DNA of 8,530 bases, taken from positions 11,942 through 20,471 of the forward strand of contig VBLN01000032.1 in assembly GCA_005878685.1 (NCBI GenBank). The letters run 5' to 3'. Below the pieces are notes generated by a model, which saw only the letters and a program-made list of their open reading frames with translations, was not told the origin of the DNA and did no database searches. This DNA is from Deltaproteobacteria bacterium (GTDB lineage: Bacteria > Desulfobacterota > Binatia > UBA9968). This document shows, piece by piece, positions 1 through 6,521 of this stretch (the first letter of the stretch is position 1; every line of letters begins with the position of its first letter). The position numbers and the translations under genes are program-made.

Positions 1-50
1 ACGCGGACCAAATTCTTTCGGCAATCATAAAAAAGGTCCCGCGAGACTGA
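1..50 (+). CDS. C-terminal end of an upstream gene, probably a MoxR-family AAA+ ATPase (partial)
   Basis: The frame beginning at base 3 reads ADQILSAIIKKVPRD and stops at TGA 48-50. MoxR ATPases commonly end with a stretch like 'G-[VT]-[ST]-x-D-x-[IL]-(x)n-[VI]-P', meaning a short helix followed by a valine-proline tail, and this fragment fits that pattern. The stop overlaps the Shine-Dalgarno region of the following gene (GAGG at 49-52), as expected inside an operon. DUF58 and VWA genes downstream are the standard neighbours of moxR, which supports the reading. Only 15 codons are visible, with no ATPase motifs in the window, so the identity is an inference from a short tail plus context. Another frame (1-30) also stops early and could instead be the tail of an unrelated gene. 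Confidence 0.5.
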   Translation, partial: ADQILSAIIKKVPRD

Positions 51-60
51 GGCGAAGACG

Positions 61-1179
61 ATGCCTCGATTTTTTGTGGGGAACCTTCTTTTCTTTTTTT
101 TCGCGGTGAGCCTGGGCTGGACGCCTGCAGCGCTTCCCTCGGAGTCTAGGCCGAACATTCAAGTCGAAGTCATCGCCCGCGGGCTGGAGACACCCTGGGC
201 GATCGCCTTTGCCTCGGATGGACGGCTCTTTGTCACGGAGAGGCCCGGCCGGATCCGCGTTGTGAAGGACGGAAAACTGCAGCAAGAGTCGTGGCTCGAG
301 ATCGCCGCCTATGAAACTGGAGAGGCGGGTCTCTTGGGTCTGGCTGTGGATCCAGGATTCGAGCGCAGCCGGTTCCTTTACGCCGCTTACTCCTATCACG
401 ATAGCGGTGGTCGGCTTAAGAACCGCCTGGTGCGGCTGCGTGACGACCCATCGAGCGCCAAGGGCGTGATCGATCGAGTGCTCCTCGATGACGCCGTGGG
501 GAGTAGAAACCACGACGGCGGACGAGTGAAATTCGGGCCCGATGGAAAGCTTTACTGGACGGTGGGCGACGCGCAAAATACGAGCTTTTCACAAAATACT
601 TCCTCGCTCAACGGCAAGATCCTGCGGCTCAATCCTGATGGAACGGTTCCTTCGGATAATCCTTTCGCCCAATCGCCGGTCTATTCCTACGGTCACCGCA
701 ACCCACAAGGATTGGCCTGGCAACCCGGCTCAGGCCGTCTCTACGCCACGGAGCATGGTCCTAGCGGTTTTCAAGGATGCTGCCTGGATGAGGTCAACTT
801 AATCGAGGCAGGAAAGAATTATGGCTGGCCCGTTATCCGAGGGGATCAGACGCGCGAGGGAATGATTGCGCCCCTGCTTCATAGTGGCAATAACGAAACC
901 TGGGCTCCCTGCGGTGCCGCCTTTGTCACACGCGGGCCGTGGGCCGGCTCGCTTCTTTTCACCGGTCTGCGGGGCCAGACCCTTTACCGCTTGGCCCTCG
1001 AGCCAAATAACCCGCGCAAGGTAGCAGCGTTCGAGCGTTTATTTGTCCGCGAGTTCGGCCGACTGCGCGATGTGGTCGAAGGGCAAGACGGTGCGTTATA
1101 CCTTCTGACCAGCAACTGGGACGGCCGCGGCCGTCCGGGAGTCGATGACGACCGGGTGCTACGGCTAGTTCTTAAGTGA
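61..1179 (+). CDS. PQQ-dependent aldose/sugar dehydrogenase (soluble glucose/sorbosone dehydrogenase family), exported
   Basis: The 372-aa product would oxidise an aldose sugar in the periplasm using PQQ and calcium; the true substrate cannot be read from sequence. Residues 1 to about 27 form a signal peptide (MPR, then a Phe/Leu-rich core). The mature part is a six-bladed propeller of the GSDH/YliI (Asd) type. It opens with TPWAIAF (44-50) and carries NHDGG (150-154), whose His151 matches the catalytic base of the family. GHRNPQG (211-217) holds the Arg/Asn/Gln that contact PQQ. EHGP (231-234) lies where the calcium site sits, followed by DEVNLI and NYGWP. GRLRDV (333-338) supplies late active-site arginines. 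The length is normal for the family. The start is supported by GAGG 8 nt upstream. An unusual feature is the adjacent cysteine pair C240-C241 just after the calcium motif; the only other cysteine is C284. The gene sits between a probable moxR tail and a DUF58 gene. Confidence 0.9.
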   Translation: MPRFFVGNLLFFFFAVSLGWTPAALPSESRPNIQVEVIARGLETPWAIAFASDGRLFVTERPGRIRVVKDGKLQQESWLEIAAYETGEAGLLGLAVDPGFERSRFLYAAYSYHDSGGRLKNRLVRLRDDPSSAKGVIDRVLLDDAVGSRNHDGGRVKFGPDGKLYWTVGDAQNTSFSQNTSSLNGKILRLNPDGTVPSDNPFAQSPVYSYGHRNPQGLAWQPGSGRLYATEHGPSGFQGCCLDEVNLIEAGKNYGWPVIRGDQTREGMIAPLLHSGNNETWAPCGAAFVTRGPWAGSLLFTGLRGQTLYRLALEPNNPRKVAAFERLFVREFGRLRDVVEGQDGALYLLTSNWDGRGRPGVDDDRVLRLVLK

Positions 1180-1188
1180 CAATCCTTT

Positions 1189-2082
1189 ATGCTTCCAGCG
1201 CCGTTTACCGCTGACTTCTTGAATCGCCTCGAAGCCCTTCGGCTCCGCACGCGCAAGGAGGTTCTGGGCAGCAGGCCGGGGAGCTATTCTTCACCGCATC
1301 GGGGGACGAGTCTTGAGTTTGCCGATTATCGTCGCTACTCGCCGGGAGACGATATCCGTTATCTCGACTGGGGGGTCTACGCCCGCACCGAGCGGCTTTA
1401 TGTTAAGCTCTTTCGCGAAGAGGTGGATCTGTTTGTCTATCTTTTTCTCGATGCCAGCGGCTCGATGGCCTTTCCTTCAGCCCAGGAGAAGTTTTCTCCT
1501 GCTTCCCACACCGCGCTGGCACTCGCCTATGTGGTCCTGGCGAATCACGACCATGTGAAGCTGCATCTTTTGCAGGAAAGTTCTGCTGCTCCGGCCTCGC
1601 CTTTTTATCGCGGCCGCCACAGGATCATTAGCTGTGTCGATTTTGTCTCCGAGGTTTCGCCTAAAGGGCCGCTGGACTTCGCTCATTCTTTGGGCGAGCA
1701 TCTGAGGCGTATCCATCGTCCCGGCAAGGCGATCATCTGCTCCGATTTTCTTATGTCCGCCTCTTCTTATCAGCGCGGGCTGAATCTGTTGCGCGCTTTT
1801 AATCTGGACATCGCTGTGATCCAGACCTTGAGCCCCCAGGAGGTCAATCCAGCCTTTGCTCGTGGCAGTCTGGCCCTATGGGATAGTGAAACCCAGGAGG
1901 AGATAAAACTTCAATGGAGCACCGAGCTGCTGCGAGCCTACCGGGCAAGATTGGACCATCACAACCTTGAGCTTCGGAGCTTCTGCCACCAGAGCGGAAT
2001 CCATTATTCCCTCTTTGTGACCGATCGAGACTTGAGCGAGTTTGTGCTTGAGACCCTTCCGGCCATTGGCCTCTTTAGGTAG
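1189..2082 (+). CDS. DUF58 domain protein (MoxR-associated, VWA-like, MxaS-type)
   Basis: This 297-aa protein has no signal peptide or membrane segment, so it is probably cytoplasmic and works with the MoxR ATPase. The DUF58 signature is clear: EFADYRRYSPGDDIRYLDW (43-61), then AR-(x)n-VKLFREE (65-78). A VWA-like fold follows, with DASGS (88-92: D88, S90, S92) as the first metal-binding loop and ICSDF (183-187, D186) as the second aspartate strand. The threonine that usually completes the metal site is not evident: the expected region reads GPLDF (160-164). Metal binding may therefore be weak or lost. The C-terminal part (LSPQEVNP, 214-221, then a short beta region) is also typical of the family. 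The start lies 9 nt after the dehydrogenase stop and has no strong ribosome binding site, which suggests translational coupling. Members of this family are widespread beside moxR, but their molecular role is poorly defined. Confidence 0.9.
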   Translation: MLPAPFTADFLNRLEALRLRTRKEVLGSRPGSYSSPHRGTSLEFADYRRYSPGDDIRYLDWGVYARTERLYVKLFREEVDLFVYLFLDASGSMAFPSAQEKFSPASHTALALAYVVLANHDHVKLHLLQESSAAPASPFYRGRHRIISCVDFVSEVSPKGPLDFAHSLGEHLRRIHRPGKAIICSDFLMSASSYQRGLNLLRAFNLDIAVIQTLSPQEVNPAFARGSLALWDSETQEEIKLQWSTELLRAYRARLDHHNLELRSFCHQSGIHYSLFVTDRDLSEFVLETLPAIGLFR

Positions 2083-2087
2083 CTTCT

Positions 2088-3857
2088 ATGGAGTTTTTAA
2101 ATCCGGCGGCGCTCTACGCCGCTCTTTTTCTTCCGCTCCTTCTTATTCCCTACCTCATCAGAGGGCGGCCAAGGCGCCAGATCTTTTCGAGCCTCATTCT
2201 CCTCAAAGAGTTTGCTTCTCGCTCTAGCGGGCGGACATGGGGGAGACTATATCTGCCCCCGATCTTCTTCCTTCAGCTGCTGCTCCTGTTGCTGCTGGTA
2301 TTGGCCCTGGGAGAGCCGGTCTTTTCCATCCGTCCGGTCAAGATTGCCATTGTGCTAGACAACTCAGCGAGCATGCAGGCCTTGGAAGGGCGAAAGAGCC
2401 GGTTTGAGTTGGCACAGGATGAAGTGTCCGGGATTCTTCGGGATCTTGGGGCGAGGAGCCGCGTCGATCTTTATCTTTTGGTTCCGAGGTTGGAGCGAAT
2501 CGGAGAAGAGGCGATGGCCCCAAGCAAGGCGATGGCTCTTATCCGCACGCTGAGCCCCTATGATCTGGGAGATTCTGCGGTAAACTACGGGGGACGGTTC
2601 TCCAGTTTGGTCGAGGAAAAGGGCTACGAGCGCCTGTTTTTCTTGACCGACCATCCGGTTCAGGGCCAGGGAGGGGTCATCAAAGCGGTTTCGTTAGGCG
2701 GCCCAAAGGATAATTTCGCCATTTCTTCGCTTGAGCTTCTTCGTTCCTCTTTCATCTCCTCCCAGTTGGAGGCCAGAGTCGAAATTACCAGCTTTGCTTC
2801 CCGGGAAGGCAAAATGAAGGTAACATTAAAAGGCGCTGGAAAAATCCTCGCTAGCAAAGCGATCACCGTGGTGCCAGGGAAAGTTGCCACGACCTCCTTT
2901 GCGGGGCTCCCCCCGCATCCCTATTACGAGGCCGAGATCGATGCGAAGGATGCGCTGGCTTTGGACAATCATCGCTTTGCGGTTCCGTCCCTTTCGGCCG
3001 ACTTGAAGATCCTCGCCATTTCGCCTCGGCCCCAGTCGCTCGCTAGCCTCAGTTCTATTCCGGGCGTGACCCTAAAGGTCATTTCTCCGGAGGGGTATGC
3101 AAAGAGCGAGGAAGCACAGCATTCGCTCGAGGTCTTTCATTTTTCCGCCCCCTCAGTGCTGCCACATCACCATGCCCTGTTTATTCTCCCTCCCAAAGAT
3201 AATCCTCTGGTCGCCGAGGAGAAGTCTCTATCTCGACCCGTCATTTCATTCTGGCGCGATCCGCATCCGCTCACCCGCTACGTCAATTTTGCCCTGTTGC
3301 GCCCGAATTATGCCCGTACCCTAAGGCCTCTTTCTGTTGGCGAGCCCATTATCCAAAGTCCTGAAGGACCATTGGCCATAGCCTTTGAATCTCAGGGGTA
3401 TCGCTACTTGGTCCTGGGCTTTGATCCCTTTCCCTATCTGGGTCGGCAAAATCTCCCGGTTTCGATTTTTACTTTGAATCTTTTAAGCTGGTTTTATGAA
3501 GGCCGGGGCGGCTCCAGCCTGCCGACAGGTGAGCCGCTCGAGCTTCAGGACGGGACTCTCGTAACGCCCAAACAAGACAGGTTCCAGATCAAAAAAGGGT
3601 CGCCGCTATTTTCCCGGACCTTTTATCAAGGACTCTATCAGGTCACTCGAGGCGGCGAGAAAGAATGGATAGCGGCCAATCTCGCCGGCGCCAAGGAGTC
3701 CGATCTCAACAACCCGGTGCCCGTCGATCTGACAGGGGAGGCATCAAGACCAGGAAGCCGCTCCTCCCTATTTTCTCTATGGCCCTATCTTCTGTTGCTC
3801 TCGATCCTTCTGCTCTTTTTGGAGTGGTACTTCAATCCGCCGGTCACGCAGTCATGA
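2088..3857 (+). CDS. BatA-like membrane-anchored VWA protein
   Basis: The 589-aa protein starts with the BatA N-terminal region: MEFLNPAALYAALFLPLLL begins the first membrane helix (about 6-24), and the second follows at about 57-77. The basic loop between them (RGRPRRQ, then SSGRTWGR) should be cytoplasmic, which places the large domain in the periplasm. A VWA domain follows (about 84-200) with DNSAS (91-95) and FLTD (D188). The usual MIDAS threonine is not apparent; the region reads DSAVNYGG. Beta-sandwich-like regions occupy roughly 210-300, then a segment ending in GYRYLVLGFDPF resembles the C-terminal part of related VWA proteins. A last membrane helix lies at about 567-582. The protein contains no cysteine. 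TAGGTAG just upstream gives a weak Shine-Dalgarno, and the gap to the DUF58 stop is 5 nt. In MoxR systems such proteins are thought to bind client proteins or metals; the client here is unknown. Confidence 0.87.
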   Translation: MEFLNPAALYAALFLPLLLIPYLIRGRPRRQIFSSLILLKEFASRSSGRTWGRLYLPPIFFLQLLLLLLLVLALGEPVFSIRPVKIAIVLDNSASMQALEGRKSRFELAQDEVSGILRDLGARSRVDLYLLVPRLERIGEEAMAPSKAMALIRTLSPYDLGDSAVNYGGRFSSLVEEKGYERLFFLTDHPVQGQGGVIKAVSLGGPKDNFAISSLELLRSSFISSQLEARVEITSFASREGKMKVTLKGAGKILASKAITVVPGKVATTSFAGLPPHPYYEAEIDAKDALALDNHRFAVPSLSADLKILAISPRPQSLASLSSIPGVTLKVISPEGYAKSEEAQHSLEVFHFSAPSVLPHHHALFILPPKDNPLVAEEKSLSRPVISFWRDPHPLTRYVNFALLRPNYARTLRPLSVGEPIIQSPEGPLAIAFESQGYRYLVLGFDPFPYLGRQNLPVSIFTLNLLSWFYEGRGGSSLPTGEPLELQDGTLVTPKQDRFQIKKGSPLFSRTFYQGLYQVTRGGEKEWIAANLAGAKESDLNNPVPVDLTGEASRPGSRSSLFSLWPYLLLLSILLLFLEWYFNPPVTQS

Positions 3858-6406
3858 AAGAGATTCTCTCACAACTCCATTTCGCCAGCCCGCCGTTCTT
3901 TTATCTCTTTCTGCTCTTGCCTCTGCTTTGGCTTAGACTGCGCCGTCGCTCCTTTCTGGTTATCCTTTGGCGCTCTGTGATCTTTTCCATCCTGGTTTTG
4001 GCCCTGGCCGATACGGAACTGGTGAGCGAGACGAAAAAGGCGGGCGAGCGGGTCTTTGCTTTTGACCTTTCGCGCAGCATCCCTGAAGCGATGAGGCTCT
4101 GGATGATAAACCAAGGCTTACTTCCTGCTTCGGGCGACCGAGTCTTTGTTTTTGGCGGTGAGGTCGAAGAAGTTGACGACTGGAATCGCTGGGTACGGGG
4201 GGAGATGTCGAATGACCCCATCAAACCTGGGGAAACCAACCTGGAAAAAATGTTTTCTGCCCTCTTGCGTCTGCCCTCGGCTCCGAGGACTGTTTTTCTC
4301 TTCACGGATGGCTGGGAGACTCAGGGAGAGCTGGATCGCTTAATTCCTTCTTTCGGGCTGTCGGGACTCAAAGTTTTTCCGATCCTACCGGCCAGCCGGC
4401 CCGAGACAGCTAACGTCGCCGTCAAAAAAGTCCTTATCCCGCATGAAGGGAACAAGGGAGAGGCGATTAACCTTAGGGCCGTCGTCGAAAACCAACGTGC
4501 CAAGGAGGTGGAGGGAAGCCTCATTCTTAAGCGGAACGGCCAAACCTTGAAGGAGGAAGCGGTCAGGATCAAGCCCGGGGCTCAAATCTTTAATTATCCG
4601 GCGACCCTTGCCGATGGCCCTTTGAACTCCTTCAGCGCCAGTTTTGTGCCGCGAACTTCCTCGTCGGATCTCTTTCCCTTCGACAATCAAGCCACTTCCT
4701 GGGTCGCGGTGCAGAATAAGGAAAAGATTCTCCTGCTCAATGGTCAGGCCGCTGAGGGGAGGTACTTAGAAGAGATCCTTAAGCGGCGCGGTTATGAAGT
4801 CACCTCTCTGACTCTCAACGCTCCGAATCGTTCGCCGCCCTCGCCGGCCGGCTACGGCGTGGTGATCTTTAACAATGTGGAGCGGGAGAAGTTCTCGTCG
4901 GGTTATCTGGCGGAGATAGAGCGTCACGTGGCCGCAGGCAATGGATTCCTCATGTTGGGCGGCGAAGCCAGCTTCGGCCCTGGCGGCTATCGCCAAACGC
5001 AGATTGAGACGATTCTTCCCGTAGAGCTTAGGGAGCCGAAGAAAGAAGAGAAGAATCGAGCTGTCGTTCTCGTGATCGACAAATCCGGCAGCATGCGGGA
5101 AGGAAATAGGCTTCTCTATGCCAAAGAGGCCGCGAAGGCGGTCGTGGGCCGACTCAAAGATAATGACTTCGTGGGCGTCGTGGGATTTGATGTGGAACCG
5201 TTTGTGGTTGTTCCCCTGACATCCGTGGAGAGGCTGCGCGGAAATTTTGATGCTCTGATCGACCGCTTAAGAGCCAGCGGCAGGACCTATCTCTATCCTG
5301 CCATTGTCGAGGCGAAGCGGCAGCTCGAACGCCAAAGCGCAGCTCATAAACATGTGATCATCCTAAGCGATGGGGAAACCGGCGGCAGCGGCAGCGATTA
5401 TATGGATCTGGTTAATGTCATGAAGAGCGAGCTAAAAATGACCGTTTCCTCGATCGCCATAGGGGAGGAGGCCAATATCCCACTAATGAAGCGAATCGCC
5501 CAATATGGAGGCGGCCTTTTTCATCACACCTTTGATCCCACGACGCTGCCCCAGATCGTCCTGCAGCAGTTACAGGAAAAACCTGAAGAGGGACTTCTGG
5601 TGGAAAAGCCGATCACCCCGGTCGCTATCAGGGGTTCGGAGCTGTTGGGAGGACTTTCTGACAGGTCCTATCCCGTCATAAGAGGTTACACTGAATCGGA
5701 GATTAAAAAAGGGGCGCACCTCGATTTGATGATCCCAAGGCCGGAAAAGAAAGTCCCCCTATTGGCCTCGTGGAATTACCGCAAGGGCAAGGCTGTCGCC
5801 TTTACCACAGACCTTCACGGGCGCTGGACCAGGGATTGGATTCAATGGCCCCAGCTGGAGAAATTTTGGGCAAGAATCTTTGAGTGGCTGCTTCCGCCCA
5901 AGGAAACACTCCCCCCTCATGAGGTGCGGATCAATCTAGAACAGGACAGACCGGTATTGGACTTTTATCTTTATGGGGAGGGAGATGGTGGGAGCCTCTT
6001 TCGCTATTCTTATAGCGGCAAAGGCTCCGCCGGAGAGGGAGTTCTCAGACGGTTAGCATCGGGGCACTATCAGACCGAGCTGCCGTTTTCTATCCCTGGC
6101 GAGTATCGTGTTGCGCTCACTGAGGAGCGACGCGGGCGAAAGATCTCTTATCCGTCTTTAGGCTATACTTTACCCTTTGACCCAAAGGTTGAAGCCCCTC
6201 GTGACGGTTTTAATGTGGCCCTGCTGGAGCGTCTTGCCAAAACTACCGGCGGCGAGATCAATCCCCGAGGCGTCGAAGGGGTCAGGAGCGAGGAAACCAT
6301 CCGTGCGGCCAACTCTCTGCGCTCAAAGCTAATTTTTTTGGTCCTGATTCTCTTCCTTTCGGAGATTATTTTTCGGCGCTTTTTTAGATACTTGCAGGTC
6401 AGTTGA
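3854..6406 (+). CDS. Large membrane protein with two VWA domains flanking a glutamine-amidotransferase-like domain
   Basis: This 850-aa protein has two N-terminal membrane helices (about 12-27 and 34-52) joined by an arginine-rich loop (RLRRR) and one C-terminal helix (about 825-841) followed by RRFFR. By the positive-inside rule, residues 55-822 lie in the periplasm. VWA 1 (65-180) has a full metal site: DLSRS (71-75), GETN (T128), FTDG (D152). A beta region follows, then a class I glutamine-amidotransferase-like domain (290-395) with LMLGGEASFGPGGY (366-379) and no nucleophile cysteine. VWA 2 (400-570) is also complete: DKSGS (409-413), T478, D506. A segment with KAVAFTTD and RWTRDW (646-662) is typical of this large VWA family. 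There is no cysteine in the whole protein. The start chosen is the ATG that overlaps the upstream stop (ATGA). An in-frame ATG at 3665 would add 63 Arg-rich residues inside the previous gene and is unlikely. Confidence 0.88.
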   Translation: MKEILSQLHFASPPFFYLFLLLPLLWLRLRRRSFLVILWRSVIFSILVLALADTELVSETKKAGERVFAFDLSRSIPEAMRLWMINQGLLPASGDRVFVFGGEVEEVDDWNRWVRGEMSNDPIKPGETNLEKMFSALLRLPSAPRTVFLFTDGWETQGELDRLIPSFGLSGLKVFPILPASRPETANVAVKKVLIPHEGNKGEAINLRAVVENQRAKEVEGSLILKRNGQTLKEEAVRIKPGAQIFNYPATLADGPLNSFSASFVPRTSSSDLFPFDNQATSWVAVQNKEKILLLNGQAAEGRYLEEILKRRGYEVTSLTLNAPNRSPPSPAGYGVVIFNNVEREKFSSGYLAEIERHVAAGNGFLMLGGEASFGPGGYRQTQIETILPVELREPKKEEKNRAVVLVIDKSGSMREGNRLLYAKEAAKAVVGRLKDNDFVGVVGFDVEPFVVVPLTSVERLRGNFDALIDRLRASGRTYLYPAIVEAKRQLERQSAAHKHVIILSDGETGGSGSDYMDLVNVMKSELKMTVSSIAIGEEANIPLMKRIAQYGGGLFHHTFDPTTLPQIVLQQLQEKPEEGLLVEKPITPVAIRGSELLGGLSDRSYPVIRGYTESEIKKGAHLDLMIPRPEKKVPLLASWNYRKGKAVAFTTDLHGRWTRDWIQWPQLEKFWARIFEWLLPPKETLPPHEVRINLEQDRPVLDFYLYGEGDGGSLFRYSYSGKGSAGEGVLRRLASGHYQTELPFSIPGEYRVALTEERRGRKISYPSLGYTLPFDPKVEAPRDGFNVALLERLAKTTGGEINPRGVEGVRSEETIRAANSLRSKLIFLVLILFLSEIIFRRFFRYLQVS

Positions 6407-6412
6407 CGATTC

Positions 6413-6446
6413 GCAGCTACTTTTTTGGTGTTATAGCTGCTTTTTT
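6413..6446 (+). terminator. Probable rho-independent terminator after the VWA operon
   Basis: GCAGCTA (6413-6419) pairs perfectly with TAGCTGC (6434-6440) to give a 7-bp stem with a 14-nt loop, followed directly by six T (6441-6446). It starts 7 nt after the stop of the large VWA gene. The stem is short and the loop long, so termination may be partial. The position, between two functionally different genes, fits. Confidence 0.5.
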
Positions 6447-6449
6447 GGT
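6415..6449 (+). repeat. Direct repeat, 15-bp unit with 20-bp period
   Basis: AGCTACTTTTTTGGT (6415-6429) recurs as AGCTGCTTTTTTGGT (6435-6449) with one difference in 15. Because the unit begins with the palindrome AGCT, the two copies also create the hairpin arms of the terminator, and the T-run of the second copy acts as its tail. Confidence 0.6.
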
Positions 6450-6477
6450 TGACATCCCGAGCAAAAAGGGTTATTCG
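6449..6477 (+). promoter_or_regulatory. Possible sigma-70-type promoter for the M23 peptidase gene
   Basis: A perfect TTGACA (6449-6454) lies directly behind the terminator T-run. At 17 nt spacing the -10 position reads TATTCG (6472-6477), which matches TATAAT only in its first three bases. The location between a terminator and an isolated gene is right, but the weak -10 keeps this tentative. Confidence 0.35.
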
Positions 6478-6521
6478 GACAAAAATTTTTGCCTTGCTCG
6501 TTCAGCAGAAGCCAAATCACT

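Noticed and set aside
94..101. T8 tract in the signal-peptide region of the sugar dehydrogenase as a phase-variation switch.
   Set aside because: It encodes the Phe-rich hydrophobic core, the gene is in frame, and eight T in a signal peptide is not strong evidence of switching.
25..576. 183-codon open frame on the minus strand.
   Set aside because: It lies opposite the sugar dehydrogenase, whose motifs are certain, and its translation shows no recognisable domain.
3665..3853. In-frame ATG at 3665 that would lengthen the double-VWA protein by 63 residues.
   Set aside because: The added part is Arg/Ser-rich, lies wholly inside the upstream gene and precedes the natural N-terminal membrane helix. 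ATG 3854 in the ATGA overlap fits the operon better.
6489..6521. TTG 6489 as the start of the M23 peptidase.
   Set aside because: It would add 11 residues with a polar, cysteine-containing stretch before the signal peptide and has a poor ribosome binding site. GTG 6522 begins at a normal signal peptide. TTG cannot be fully excluded.
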